The notes: a model not told the origin generated them from the letters alone. Shown: positions 17,533 through 28,255, counted from the first letter of the stretch. The stretch: 64,000 nt of DNA from an uncultured Mucispirillum sp. (GCA_944326705.1 CALVEY010000011.1:1-64000); one strand, 5' to 3'. Translations and numbers: made by a program.

Positions 17533-18216
17533 TTATTTTCGCTTCATTTGTTTTACAAGTTCTTTATCTTCCTTTGATACTCGTAAAGACTCTCTTATTT
17601 TCTGCAGTGCCTTATTATATGTAAAATCATCAAGGCTGTTATTATTAAGGTATGCCAGTGTATACTCTCTGTGTTTTACAAACATTACAGAGATAAGCCA
17701 TGCTGCTGCCATCTGCGTATAATATTTATCAAAATTTTCAGTCTCAAGTATTTCCTTTATTTTATCAAGATATTCTTCCTTTATAAAGTTAAAAAGCATA
17801 ACTATCATAAATCTTGTTTCATACTCATTTTTAGAATATCTATATTTCATTATAAAATCATATACTTTCTTTAACTCTTCATCTGAGCATTTAAAAGTTG
17901 ATATAACAATATCGCAGCCTGACCAGTCATAAATTTCCGGCACATATTTTTCAAGATAAATAAGTTTTTCTTCCAAAGAAAGTTTAGATGAAAATATTAC
18001 AATACCTTTTAAAAGAAATTCTTCATGGGTTTCTATATTATAATTATCAAGAAAATCTTTTACATCACCTTTTACAATTTCCTTTGCCAGCTTTCTTAAA
18101 TAAGGCACACGCACACCAGTTACATTTTTAGCCTGTGGTGAAATTTTTAAAAAAAATGCTGCATTATTTTCATCATAAGCAGCCTGCAGTTTACTTTTTA
18201 TTTCAGTTAATTCCAT
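17533..18216 (-). CDS. AlkD-like DNA alkylation repair protein
   Basis: A 227-aa all-helical HEAT-like protein of the DNA alkylation repair (AlkD) superfamily. The core features are visible: the VPYLRKLAKEI region near residue 40, YDWSGCD around 95-100, the FMIVMLFNFI helix, and the C-terminal NKALQKIRESLRVS segment typical of this branch. Characterised AlkD enzymes excise cationic alkylated bases by stacking around the DNA; this branch is less well studied, so activity is inferred. It is a single gene upstream of the bidirectional hairpin at 18234. Confidence 0.85.
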   Translation of the reverse strand: MELTEIKSKLQAAYDENNAAFFLKISPQAKNVTGVRVPYLRKLAKEIVKGDVKDFLDNYNIETHEEFLLKGIVIFSSKLSLEEKLIYLEKYVPEIYDWSGCDIVISTFKCSDEELKKVYDFIMKYRYSKNEYETRFMIVMLFNFIKEEYLDKIKEILETENFDKYYTQMAAAWLISVMFVKHREYTLAYLNNNSLDDFTYNKALQKIRESLRVSKEDKELVKQMKRK

Positions 18217-18233
18217 AAATTAAGCCATTAAAA

Positions 18234-18260
18234 AAGCGGTATAAGTAACCTATACCGCTT
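18234..18260 (-). terminator. Terminator after the fumarase operon
   Basis: A perfect 10-bp stem (18234-18243 with 18251-18260) and 7-nt loop lie 15 nt past the fumarase beta stop. On the minus strand the stem is followed by a T run. It separates the fumarase genes from the AlkD-like gene. Confidence 0.85.
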
Positions 18261-18275
18261 AAAGTTTTATTATTT

Positions 18276-18857
18276 TTATTTGCCAAGCAGTTCTTTATAA
18301 ACCTTGCCGCTTTCTTCTAATATGTTTGCATGAAGGCTGTTACCGTGAGCATCCATTGTAACAATTACAGGGAAATCTTCCACATCAATTACCCAGAATG
18401 CTTCTGGCGTGCCAAACTCTTCCATCATGAAAACTTTTTCTACTTTTTTAACCCTTGATGCAGTTAAAGAGCCGGAACCGCCTATTGCATGCAGATAAAC
18501 TGCACCATGTTCTTTTAAGCCTGCAAGAGTTTTAGGTCCCATGCCACCTTTACCAATTACTGCACGAACTCCATATTCGCCAATAACTGTGCTTTGGTAT
18601 GGTTCTTCTCTTGATGAAGTTGTTGGACCTGCAGATACAAATGACCATTCACCTTTTGCGTCCTGCTTAACAACAGGGCCGCAGTGATAAATTACTCCAT
18701 CTTTTAAATACTCTCTAATAAAATCAGGTTTTTCTTCCACCATTAATTTATGAGCAGCATCTCTTGCTGTAACTATTCTGCCTGAAAGTAATACAGAATC
18801 ACCTACTTTTAATGATTTTATAGTTTCTTCTGATATTGGAGTAGTAATTTTAAGCAT
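18276..18857 (-). CDS. Fumarate hydratase class I, beta (C-terminal) subunit
   Basis: The 193-aa C-terminal subunit of the two-chain iron-sulfur fumarase, interconverting fumarate and malate. It carries the class I landmark GPTTSSRE (near residues 77-84) and GKGGMGPKTLAGL, plus the C-terminal EAFWVIDVEDFPVIVTMDAHG block. Its start overlaps the alpha-subunit stop by 8 nt. The paired tartrate dehydratase (TtdB) has similar sequence, but the neighbouring malate dehydrogenase favours fumarase. With mdh it forms adjacent TCA-cycle steps. Confidence 0.92.
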   Translation of the reverse strand: MLKITTPISEETIKSLKVGDSVLLSGRIVTARDAAHKLMVEEKPDFIREYLKDGVIYHCGPVVKQDAKGEWSFVSAGPTTSSREEPYQSTVIGEYGVRAVIGKGGMGPKTLAGLKEHGAVYLHAIGGSGSLTASRVKKVEKVFMMEEFGTPEAFWVIDVEDFPVIVTMDAHGNSLHANILEESGKVYKELLGK

Positions 18858-19716
18858 AAGTCACCTCGCCGTCTTTAATAGTCATCATTTTTCTTCTATT
18901 TGCCCAGCACATATAAGCAATAGAAACATAGAATGTAGCAGGGTGACGGTGCTGATAACCAATAAACACTTCAAGCGCTGTAGTTTTGCCCCCAAAACCC
19001 ATAGGACCTATACCTAATTTATTAATATCTTTTAATACATTTTCTTCCAAAGCTGCAATTTCAGGGTCAATATTTCTTTCGCCCATTTTTCTAAAAAGCT
19101 GCTCTTTTGCAAGAATATGCGATAATGCTCTGTCGCCGCCTATACCAACACCAATAATACCAGGTGCACAGCCTTGACCCTGCGCATTATAGATTGCATC
19201 AATAATACATTTTCTTACGCCTTTTAAATCTCTGCCTGCTCCAAGAGTAATATCTGGCAGTCTGTATTGTGTACCGCAGTTTTCACAGCCGCCGCCTTTC
19301 TGCATAAAGCGTATGCGTGTATAATCTTTATCCCACTGATGAAAGTGGATATATGGTGCATTTGTACCAGTATTATTACCACTATTTTTACCAGTAACAG
19401 GGTCAACTGCATTTGGACGAAGATATTGTTTAGCAGTAGCTTCTTTAACAGCTTCTCCAATAGCTTCAATATATACTTTTTCTTCTCCGCCAGCTTTATA
19501 GTCTACATAAAATATTAATGCACCAGTATCCTGACATATTGGTGTAGACTGCTGCCTTGCAAGCTTAATGTTTTCAATAATTGTATTTAAAGCATTTTTT
19601 GCAGGGCTGCCTTCATCTTCTTTTTCTGCAGCATCAACTATTGCTTTTTCTACATCTGCAGAAAGATTTGTAGATGATAAGCGAATCATTTCTAAAATCT
19701 GTGTTTTCAGCTCCAT
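18850..19716 (-). CDS. Fumarate hydratase class I, alpha (N-terminal) subunit
   Basis: The 288-aa N-terminal subunit of the class I fumarase, which carries the oxygen-sensitive 4Fe-4S cluster. Candidate cluster cysteines are visible in STPICQDTG (near residue 60) and in the KGGGCENCGTQ and GCAPGIIGVGIGGDRA regions. The split into two overlapping genes resembles archaeal and anaerobe enzymes rather than the fused enteric FumA/B. It is transcribed away from mdh across a 291-bp AT-rich gap that must hold both promoters; I could not identify either promoter with confidence. Confidence 0.93.
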   Translation of the reverse strand: MELKTQILEMIRLSSTNLSADVEKAIVDAAEKEDEGSPAKNALNTIIENIKLARQQSTPICQDTGALIFYVDYKAGGEEKVYIEAIGEAVKEATAKQYLRPNAVDPVTGKNSGNNTGTNAPYIHFHQWDKDYTRIRFMQKGGGCENCGTQYRLPDITLGAGRDLKGVRKCIIDAIYNAQGQGCAPGIIGVGIGGDRALSHILAKEQLFRKMGERNIDPEIAALEENVLKDINKLGIGPMGFGGKTTALEVFIGYQHRHPATFYVSIAYMCWANRRKMMTIKDGEVTYA

Positions 19717-19992
19717 ATATCCCTCTCTATATTTATTGCTTTATTTTATTAATTATAACACTAATTTATTATTTATTCAAGCACCTTTAATAAATTATAC
19801 TGAAAATATCTGCTTTTGTAAGTCCTAGTAAATATGTATTTTAAATGAATTATCAATAATTTCTTTAATATAAAAAAAATTATTTTGATTTTTTTGAATT
19901 TTTTATTAGACTATTTCATTAAGTTGGATTAATATAGAAGTTGCAATAAGAAAATATTTCTAAAATAAAATTGCATTATATTAAAAGTCTAA

Positions 19993-20982
<990 letters not shown>

Positions 20983-20989
20983 TATTTTT

Positions 20990-21015
20990 GCAGCTGTCTT
21001 TTATAAGGCAGCTGC
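20990..21015 (+). terminator. Terminator after mdh
   Basis: An 11-bp stem with one G-T pair (20990-21000 with 21005-21015) and a 4-nt loop, followed by TTTATT, 7 nt past the mdh stop. Confidence 0.88.
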
Positions 21016-21068
21016 TTTATTAGAAAAGCAGTATATCAAAAATATTTCTTAATTATATCTATACACTT

Positions 21069-21602
21069 CTATAAATCACCGCAGTTATAAGCTTTTATTA
21101 ACAATACAATCCCAAAAGCTGATGCAAATAAAAAATAAACAAAAGCATGCATTATTTTTTCTTTAATTTTTTTATGATACATATATATGATATATGTACC
21201 TGCAAAAGTAAAATAACCTGCACTTACTGGAAGAACTGTATAAAAAAGTACTCCAAGCAGATAATTTTCTCCACCGCATATGTGAGCTGCTGCTTCTATA
21301 ATTTTAAACAGGGGATAACCAGCAAGAATAAAAACTGGAAGAAAAAGAAAAGAGCCTATAAAAAGAGAAGTCTTTTCCATTGCTTTCTTCTTATAAAGAT
21401 ATACACTTAAAATAATCAAAAGAATAATAAAAACAGGATAAAAATATATATTATATACAACTGAAGCTGTATAAACTGATAAGTGAATAAAAATACTTAG
21501 CGCAGCAGCAGGAATTGAAATACAAGAGGAAACAACTGCAAAAATAACTACTGATGCTAAAGTATTAATCATATGGTTTAAAAAAGTTAATTTCTTTTTC
21601 AT
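21069..21602 (-). CDS. Hypothetical multi-pass membrane protein
   Basis: A 177-aa protein with about five hydrophobic helices, short loops and a basic start (MKKKLTF). Cysteines occur in the loops (Ser-Ser-Cys, His-Ile-Cys-Gly-Gly and Asn-Cys-Gly). I do not recognise a family. It lies on the minus strand after the symporter gene, separated from it by a strong terminator at 21614, so it is probably transcribed independently. An RNA hairpin between the genes argues against a functional pair. Confidence 0.7.
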   Translation of the reverse strand: MKKKLTFLNHMINTLASVVIFAVVSSCISIPAAALSIFIHLSVYTASVVYNIYFYPVFIILLIILSVYLYKKKAMEKTSLFIGSFLFLPVFILAGYPLFKIIEAAAHICGGENYLLGVLFYTVLPVSAGYFTFAGTYIIYMYHKKIKEKIMHAFVYFLFASAFGIVLLIKAYNCGDL

Positions 21603-21613
21603 TTCTGCAGCAA

Positions 21614-21639
21614 AAAATCCCTGCTTATGCAGGGATTTT
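21614..21639 (-). terminator. Terminator after the symporter gene
   Basis: A perfect 11-bp stem (21614-21624 with 21629-21639) with a TTAT-type loop, 7 nt past the symporter stop and followed on the minus strand by a T run. Confidence 0.9.
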
Positions 21640-21646
21640 ATATATA

Positions 21647-22885
21647 TTAAGCTTCAGTTTCATCTTCTGTAATATGATGGTCATGTTTATATATTTTATC
21701 AAGAATTACTGCAATTGCACCATCGCCTGTAACATTTGCTGCTGTGCCAAAGCTGTCCATAACAATATATAATGCTATCATTAACGCATTTGTTTCCTGA
21801 GAAAAACCAAGCACTGCTGATAATGGAGCAAGAGCTGTCATAATAGCACCACCAGGAACGCCTGGAGCTGCAACCATTGTAACTGCTAATGTAAATATAA
21901 ATGCAGAATACTGAGAAAATGATATTTCCATACCAGTTGTATAAATAACTGCCAACGAACATGCTACTATCTTTAACATAGAGCCGGGCATATTAATTGT
22001 AGCACAAAGTGGAATAACAAAGCTGGCAATTGAAGTTTTTACCCCATTTGATAAAGTAGACTCATACGTAACAGGTATTGTTGCTGCTGAAGATGAAGTG
22101 CCAAGAGCTGTAATATAAGCAGGCATCATTCTTTTAAGGAGAGTAAGTGGATTTTTCTTTGCTACAATACCAGCAATGCTGAAAAATATTAAAAGCAGTA
22201 TTACTGTTAACACAAATATTAAAATAATAATTTTAATAAATACTACAAGCACTTTACTGATTTCACCAACATAAGTTATGCTCATAAAAATAGTTAAAAT
22301 ATAAAGTGGAAGTAATGGAATAATAACTGATGAAATAATTTTATTTATAATTATTCTTAAATCATCAACTACATCCATAATTCTTTCTGTTTTTGTAACA
22401 GCTAAACCAAAGCCTAAAACAAATGCAAATATTAATGCTGATGTAACAGACATTATTGGCGGCATATCTATTGTAAAGTATGGTTTAATAGCACCTGATA
22501 CATCTGCATCTGGAGAAATAAGTGCTGCACCATCAAGCATAAATGGATAAAGTAAAGATGTTACGCCATAAGTAGAAAAACCAGAAAAAAGCGTAAAAGC
22601 ATAAGCCATTGCAATAGTAATCAATAAAAGTTTACCTGCATCTCTGCCAAGATGACCAATACCAGGTGCTACAAGCCCTACGATTAAAAGCGGAATAATA
22701 AAACTGAGAAAATTGCTAAAAATAGAATTAAAAATCATTAATATTTTTGCAATAACAATACCGCCTGAAAAAAGGCTTAATATAAGCCCCAGTGCAATAC
22801 CGATAATAATTGCAATAATAATTTTAATAAGTAATTCTGCCTGAAATTTTACAGGCTTTTGAGTGGATTGAATTTCTAAACTCAT
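21647..22885 (-). CDS. Dicarboxylate/amino acid:cation symporter (DAACS family)
   Basis: A 412-aa secondary transporter that couples uptake of dicarboxylates or acidic amino acids to sodium or protons. About eight membrane helices are evident. The family landmarks are the serine-rich hairpin ALGTSSSAATIP, the FVIPLCATINMPG region (equivalent to the NMDGT loop) and DSFGTAANVTGDG near the end. I chose the ATG at 22885, with AGGAAA upstream, over a start 13 codons earlier that lacks a ribosome site. Proximity to fumarase and mdh makes a C4-dicarboxylate substrate plausible (inference). Confidence 0.92.
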   Translation of the reverse strand: MSLEIQSTQKPVKFQAELLIKIIIAIIIGIALGLILSLFSGGIVIAKILMIFNSIFSNFLSFIIPLLIVGLVAPGIGHLGRDAGKLLLITIAMAYAFTLFSGFSTYGVTSLLYPFMLDGAALISPDADVSGAIKPYFTIDMPPIMSVTSALIFAFVLGFGLAVTKTERIMDVVDDLRIIINKIISSVIIPLLPLYILTIFMSITYVGEISKVLVVFIKIIILIFVLTVILLLIFFSIAGIVAKKNPLTLLKRMMPAYITALGTSSSAATIPVTYESTLSNGVKTSIASFVIPLCATINMPGSMLKIVACSLAVIYTTGMEISFSQYSAFIFTLAVTMVAAPGVPGGAIMTALAPLSAVLGFSQETNALMIALYIVMDSFGTAANVTGDGAIAVILDKIYKHDHHITEDETEA

Positions 22886-23119
22886 AGTATTTCCTATTAA
22901 TAATTTATTTGCATGCAAGCACACCTAAAAATATTAAACTAATAATTAATATTTGTAAATAATTAATTAAAATGTCCAACTATAAAATATGTTTTTAAAA
23001 TTTTTGAAATAAAACAATCATACCGTTATTGTGCAAATAATCAGGCTGAAATAATTAATATTCTTGCATTTATTCTAATATCATAGTAAAATAATTAATA
23101 ATATGTTTTAAGGTGTTTA

Positions 23120-24001
23120 ATGAAAAATATTCTCAAAAAAGCAGCATATATTATTATAATTCTTTTAATTATATTTATTTTACTTTCTATATTTTTATAC
23201 TTTTTTACAAGACATCATCTTGATTTTCAGCCAGCAGATAAAGATATTGAAAAAGTTGTTATATATGGCGATGTTCGCTCTGGGTATATAACACATATAA
23301 AAATTGCTGATATGGTTTATCAAGAAAAACCAGATATGGTTATTTTTACAGGAGATATAGCTTCAAACAGCAGAAATTACATTCATTATCTGCAGCATAC
23401 TATATTTGAAAAAAAATTATGGGATAATGCAGAATATTATCCAGTCAGGGGCAATCATGAATCTACATACTGGCTTTATGATGCCTTTTTTGATTTGCCA
23501 AATGATAAGTCATATTATTCATTTGACAGAATGGGTATGCATTTTATTGTGCTTGACTGCTGGAATGTATATAAACCGCTGGAAAAAACTCAGCTTGAAT
23601 GGCTTAAAAAAGATTTAGAAGCAAATAAAGGCAGACCTATATCTGTAGCTATGCATGTTCCTCTTTTTACTTCAGGCAAATATGAGCCTTATAATGAGCC
23701 TGATTTATTAGAACTTTTTGATAAATATAATGTAATGTTTGTATTTTCTGCCCATGTTCATTCTTATGAACGCTCATTATATAAAGGCACTAACTATATT
23801 GTTACTGCCGGCGGCGGTGCGCCACTTTACCCTGTTACAAGAGATAACCCGTATATGCAGGTAAGAAAAAATGTGCACCATTATACAGTGCTTACAAAAG
23901 ATAATAATACATATACTTTAAAGGCTGTAGATATAAACGGCAATGTTATAGATACGGTAAGCTCTTCATTAGAAGATGTAATAAAAAATAAAGGAAATTA
24001 A
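23120..24001 (+). CDS. Membrane-anchored purple-acid-phosphatase-like metallophosphoesterase (copy 1)
   Basis: A 293-aa protein with one N-terminal membrane helix (about 6-28) and an extracytoplasmic calcineurin-like phosphoesterase domain. Metal-binding motifs: GDVR (50-53), TGDIAS (77-82), RGNHES (110-115), His179 in MHVPLF, and AHVHSYERS (from 211). The last is typical of purple acid phosphatase relatives. The first motif has Arg in the place where many family members have His. It is the first of two tandem homologues separated by 1 nt, followed by an LtaS-like gene. AAGGTG lies 8 nt before the ATG. The substrate is unknown; a cell-surface phosphoester is likely (inference). Confidence 0.9.
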   Translation: MKNILKKAAYIIIILLIIFILLSIFLYFFTRHHLDFQPADKDIEKVVIYGDVRSGYITHIKIADMVYQEKPDMVIFTGDIASNSRNYIHYLQHTIFEKKLWDNAEYYPVRGNHESTYWLYDAFFDLPNDKSYYSFDRMGMHFIVLDCWNVYKPLEKTQLEWLKKDLEANKGRPISVAMHVPLFTSGKYEPYNEPDLLELFDKYNVMFVFSAHVHSYERSLYKGTNYIVTAGGGAPLYPVTRDNPYMQVRKNVHHYTVLTKDNNTYTLKAVDINGNVIDTVSSSLEDVIKNKGN

Positions 24002-24002
24002 T

Positions 24003-24881
24003 ATGATTTTAGATATTTTATTTGTTGCATTATTTATCCTTTGTGCTGTCATTGGATTAATTTTAGTTGTTTACTTTCTTGTTCGCCATAGACTTAAATT
24101 CGACCCTGCTGATAAAGATATTAATAAAATAGTTATATACGGCGATGTGCGCTCAAGCTATAAAATGCACAACCATATTGCAAATATGATAAGCAGAGAA
24201 AACCCTGATATGATACTTTTTACTGGCGATATAGCTTCTAACAGCCATAACTTTTTACACTATTTAATATTCAGTATCATAGAAAACAAGCTGTGGAAAA
24301 AATGCGAATACTACCCAATAAGGGGTAACCATGAATCAGAAATATACCATTATCAAATATTTTTAGATTTACCAAAAAATAAAACTTACTATTCTTTTGA
24401 TAGAATGGGTATGCACTTTATTGTACTTGATGTTATTGATGAAAGCATACATACAGAACTTGTTACATGGCTTAAAGATGATTTAGAAAAAAATAAAACT
24501 AAAAATATAAGCGTAGGGCTGCACTACCCGCTTTTTACATCCGGCAAGTATTACCCATACCACGCCCCATATTTACTGGAGCTTTTTGAAGCATATAATG
24601 TAATATTTGTATTTTCTGCCCATGTGCACTCATACGAACGCTCAATATATAAAGGCACAAATTACATAGTAACAGCTGGCGGTGGTGCGCCCCTTTATCC
24701 TGCAACTATTGAAAATAAATATAAAGTATGCAGAGTAAATGACCACCATTACTGCGTTATGACTAGAAATAATGAAGATGAATATACTATAAAAGTAATA
24801 GATAAAGACGGCAATCAAATAGATGAAGTAACATCTTCTAAAGCTGAAATGATAGCAGGCAACTTATGCACAGATATTTAA
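24003..24881 (+). CDS. Membrane-anchored purple-acid-phosphatase-like metallophosphoesterase (copy 2)
   Basis: A 292-aa tandem paralogue of the preceding gene with the same layout: one N-terminal membrane helix, GDVR, TGDIAS, RGNHES, HYPLF and AHVHSYERS. Identity persists at the DNA level in the C-terminal half, pointing to a local duplication that has since diverged. It ends inside the next gene (16-nt overlap). The two proteins may have partitioned substrates or expression (inference). Confidence 0.9.
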   Translation: MILDILFVALFILCAVIGLILVVYFLVRHRLKFDPADKDINKIVIYGDVRSSYKMHNHIANMISRENPDMILFTGDIASNSHNFLHYLIFSIIENKLWKKCEYYPIRGNHESEIYHYQIFLDLPKNKTYYSFDRMGMHFIVLDVIDESIHTELVTWLKDDLEKNKTKNISVGLHYPLFTSGKYYPYHAPYLLELFEAYNVIFVFSAHVHSYERSIYKGTNYIVTAGGGAPLYPATIENKYKVCRVNDHHYCVMTRNNEDEYTIKVIDKDGNQIDEVTSSKAEMIAGNLCTDI

Positions 24882-26734
24882 AACTTCTTTATGCAGTTTT
24901 AACAGGGCTTGCAATATTTACAGCAGTCAGGCTGATAATATTTACAGCTTATTTTGATTTATTTAAAGAAAGCAGCGCATGGAGCATATTTTTAGCAATT
25001 CTTCACGGTATACGCTTTGATGCATCTATCTTTTTAACAATTATTTCTCCCTTTATTGTGCTTCTGCTGATACCTGTTAACTCTCAGAAATATCAAAAAG
25101 TAATATACTGGCTTATGTTTCCAGTATATGCAGTAATCACTATATATCTTATTATTGATGCAGTATATTTTGGATATGTTTCAAGACATTTAGCAGGTGA
25201 GTTTGCTACATTAGGCAATGATTACGAATTTATATATACAATGGCAAAAACTTACTTTTATTTAGTATTTATTGTATTAGCAGTTATTGCAGTATGCGGC
25301 TTTTTCTGGAAAAAATTTGTTGATATTAAAGTAAAAGATATAGACACATCTAAAAAAGGCTTAATAAAATCGGCTCTTTATTTTCTGCTTATAGGTGGTA
25401 TAGTATTTATATTTATCAGGGGCAGTTTTGATATTAAGCCTATAAGCACAATTAATGCATTTGTAAGCGGCAATAATGCTCTTGCAAACCTTACATTAAA
25501 CGGCTTATTTACATCTCTTAGATATATGACTGAAAATGAAGCAGTATCAAAAGATATTTACTCATTTTATGATGATAACCAGACACATGATTTTATACTT
25601 TCATTAAAACATAAAGAATGTTCTCACCCTTTTACTGAAATTAAAAAACCTAATATAGTTTTTATTCTCCTTGAAAGCTGGAGCAGCTATTATGTAGATA
25701 CCTTTTCCGGCTCAAATATGCAGCTTACACCTAACTTTAACAGGCTTGCTTCTGAAGGAATAATGTTTATGAACCATTATTCACCTGAAAGACGAAGTAT
25801 ATCTGCTATTCAGGCTGTTTTATTAGGTATTCCCCCAATGGATAATATCCCAAAACTAGGCTTTGGGCTTGAAACTATTGCAGGAAGCGGCAACCTTGCA
25901 TCAAGCCTCAGCAAAAATGGATATGACACTATTTTTATACAGTCTTCAAAAAGAAACTCTTTTTACCTTGATGTTATTGCAAAATCAATAGGCTTTAAAG
26001 AATATTATGGTATGGAAGATATTAAGCAGATACTAGACTATCCAGACTATAAAGCATCACAGTTTGGCTGGGATTATGAAACATATATGAAGCTTGCTGA
26101 TGCTCTTAAAAATAAAGGAAAAAATAACCCGTTTTTTGCATTTTTATTTACAGGCACAACACATATACCATATGCTGAACCTAATCAAATAAATGTAAAA
26201 TTTCCCCATGATATAAACAGTGAAAACGGGTTTAAAAATACACTTGTATATGCTGACTGGAGTTTAGGCGAATTTATTAAAAAAATAGAAAATGAAGAAT
26301 ATTTTAAAAATACTATATTTATTTTTACAGCAGACCATGTTCTTGGCAAGTTTGAAAAACAGGAATTTCCAAATGACTTTAAAGTGCCTCTTTTAATATG
26401 GTCCCCAGTTTTTAAAGATAATAAGAAAATTACAGCAACAACTAACCATGTAGATTTACCACCTACTATATTAGGGCTTGCAGGGCTAAATAACAATTTA
26501 TCTGAATATATTGGCGAAGATATATTCTGCAAAGATAATGGAAGCTACAGTGTAATACACACATGGGGCTCTGCTGCAATTATTAGAAATAATGAATGGC
26601 TTAAACATTCATTTAAATATATGCTTGAAAGCAGCCCAAAAGATATGGCACAAAAAGAAAAAGAATATCTTTCTAAAATACTTCTTTCCTATTATCAGGA
26701 AAGTTATAATATAATGACAAAGGGGAATAAATAA
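24866..26734 (+). CDS. LtaS-like membrane phosphotransferase/sulfatase-family protein
   Basis: A 622-aa protein with five N-terminal membrane helices (about 5-190) and an extracytoplasmic alkaline-phosphatase-fold domain (about 260-560) of the COG1368 family, which includes lipoteichoic acid synthase and phosphoglycerol transferases. Metal and nucleophile positions: Glu270 (VFILLESWS), Ser311 in E-R-R-S-I-S-A in place of the usual Thr, and Asp-His in FTADHVLG. In Gram-negative-type cells such enzymes modify periplasmic glycans or LPS with phosphoglycerol or phosphoethanolamine. It overlaps the phosphoesterase by 16 nt and abuts thpR, indicating one operon. Confidence 0.88.
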   Translation: MHRYLKLLYAVLTGLAIFTAVRLIIFTAYFDLFKESSAWSIFLAILHGIRFDASIFLTIISPFIVLLLIPVNSQKYQKVIYWLMFPVYAVITIYLIIDAVYFGYVSRHLAGEFATLGNDYEFIYTMAKTYFYLVFIVLAVIAVCGFFWKKFVDIKVKDIDTSKKGLIKSALYFLLIGGIVFIFIRGSFDIKPISTINAFVSGNNALANLTLNGLFTSLRYMTENEAVSKDIYSFYDDNQTHDFILSLKHKECSHPFTEIKKPNIVFILLESWSSYYVDTFSGSNMQLTPNFNRLASEGIMFMNHYSPERRSISAIQAVLLGIPPMDNIPKLGFGLETIAGSGNLASSLSKNGYDTIFIQSSKRNSFYLDVIAKSIGFKEYYGMEDIKQILDYPDYKASQFGWDYETYMKLADALKNKGKNNPFFAFLFTGTTHIPYAEPNQINVKFPHDINSENGFKNTLVYADWSLGEFIKKIENEEYFKNTIFIFTADHVLGKFEKQEFPNDFKVPLLIWSPVFKDNKKITATTNHVDLPPTILGLAGLNNNLSEYIGEDIFCKDNGSYSVIHTWGSAAIIRNNEWLKHSFKYMLESSPKDMAQKEKEYLSKILLSYYQESYNIMTKGNK

Positions 26735-27315
26735 TGCGCGCTTTTATAGGGCTGGATATACCAGAAAATATTAGAGAATTTTATGCTTCATCATGCAAAT
26801 CACTGCGCCGCAGTGCAGAAATGTCTTTTATGCGGCTTGATAAAATGCATATAACTCTTGCTTTTTTCCCTGATTTGCCAGAAATATATATAAAAAATAT
26901 TGAAGATATTCTTACAGACTTAAAAAGAGAGCAGTTTGAAATAAAATGCGAAAACATTGGACTTTTTAAAAGAAAAGGTATACCATCAACTGTATTTATT
27001 AAAATTATTTCTGATGAACTGAATAATTATAAGGAACAGCTTTATCAAAAATTAAGAGAGTTAAATATATCTTTTGATGATAGAAAACCATATACACCAC
27101 ATATCACTCTTGCAAGAATAAAAGATGTAAAAAGTGAGCAGGATTTTAGCAGAAGCTATAGATATATTGCTCAGAATTTTAAATCATCATCTTTTATGGT
27201 GGAAAATATCCATTTATACAGCAGTGATATGATAAATTATAAAAAAGAAGCAAGCCAAGACTTTATTAAACTATATACAGAAGAAAGTGATGATGAAAAT
27301 ACATGTGAAAACTAA
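26734..27315 (+). CDS. thpR: RNA 2',3'-cyclic phosphodiesterase (2H family)
   Basis: A 193-aa soluble enzyme of the 2H phosphoesterase superfamily (LigT/ThpR), which opens 2',3'-cyclic phosphates on RNA. Two H-x-T motifs are present: HITLAFFP near residue 41 and HITLARIK near residue 129, spaced as expected. The start codon shares one base with the preceding stop (TAATG). It is joined to a membrane-phosphate operon with no obvious RNA role, so the physiological substrate is open. Confidence 0.92.
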   Translation: MRAFIGLDIPENIREFYASSCKSLRRSAEMSFMRLDKMHITLAFFPDLPEIYIKNIEDILTDLKREQFEIKCENIGLFKRKGIPSTVFIKIISDELNNYKEQLYQKLRELNISFDDRKPYTPHITLARIKDVKSEQDFSRSYRYIAQNFKSSSFMVENIHLYSSDMINYKKEASQDFIKLYTEESDDENTCEN

Positions 27316-28255
27316 AAAATACACTATTATTGTATTTTCTTTATTAATTATTGTAACTGCAGTATTCTATTTTATTCTTAATATGTTTTATAATATTGCT
27401 TTATCATCTAAAACAAATAAAGATGCAGTATTTGAAAGCAGCCATAATGCTCCTACAAAAAATTTTGATATGACTGATATTCTAAATGACAATGATATAT
27501 TCAAAAACAAGTCTCAGATTGTAAAAATCAAATCTTTTGATAACCTTACACTTACTGCCTATAAACTTTCTCATAAAGAACCTTATGATAAATGGGTTAT
27601 CATCAGCCACGGATATATGCAGCAGCCTTATCAGCTGGGGCATGCAGGCTTAAAATTTTTTACAAATGGCTATAATGTACTTCTTCCCCATATGCGTGGC
27701 CATGGTGACAGTGAAGGCTCATATATTGGTATGGGGTTTCATGACAGTAAAGATATTGCAAAATGGATTGATTATATTTTATCATTAAATCATCGTGCTG
27801 AAATTGTAATCTATGGAGTATCTATGGGGGCAGCAGCCACAATGATTACAAGCGGTATGAATATGCCAGATAATGTGAAATGCTTTATAGAAGACTGCGG
27901 CTATACTTCTGCATGGGATGAATTTGCATATCAGCTTAAGAAAATATACGGTCTGCCCTCATTTCCTATTATGAATGGTGTAAATATGCTTGCTAAAATC
28001 CGTGCAGGCTATGACTTAAAAGATGCTGCACCAATAAATTATATACAAAAATGCACAAAACCTATGCTTTTTATCCATGGGGATAAAGACAGCTTTGTTC
28101 CTTTCCAAATGGCAGAAAAATTATATGCTGCAGCATCATGCCCTGAAAAAGAGCTGTTTATCACCCGCAATGCAGGGCATGCAGAATCATTTAAGTTATA
28201 TGAAGATATCTACTGGCAGAAAGTTTTAGATTTTGCAGATAAGTATACTAAATAA
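27293..28255 (+). CDS. Membrane-anchored alpha/beta hydrolase
   Basis: A 320-aa serine hydrolase with an N-terminal membrane helix (about 9-30) and an alpha/beta-hydrolase domain. The nucleophile elbow is GVSMGA, the acid is in HGDKDSFVP and the histidine in NAGHAES; an HGY oxyanion-type segment (SHGYMQQP) occurs earlier. I chose the third of three in-frame starts (GTG 27287, ATG 27290, ATG 27293), as it gives the best spacing from AGAAAG. It overlaps thpR by 23 nt. Its stop is one nucleotide from the stop of the oppositely transcribed Maf gene, so no terminator separates them. Substrate unknown. Confidence 0.9.
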   Translation: MKIHVKTKKYTIIVFSLLIIVTAVFYFILNMFYNIALSSKTNKDAVFESSHNAPTKNFDMTDILNDNDIFKNKSQIVKIKSFDNLTLTAYKLSHKEPYDKWVIISHGYMQQPYQLGHAGLKFFTNGYNVLLPHMRGHGDSEGSYIGMGFHDSKDIAKWIDYILSLNHRAEIVIYGVSMGAAATMITSGMNMPDNVKCFIEDCGYTSAWDEFAYQLKKIYGLPSFPIMNGVNMLAKIRAGYDLKDAAPINYIQKCTKPMLFIHGDKDSFVPFQMAEKLYAAASCPEKELFITRNAGHAESFKLYEDIYWQKVLDFADKYTK

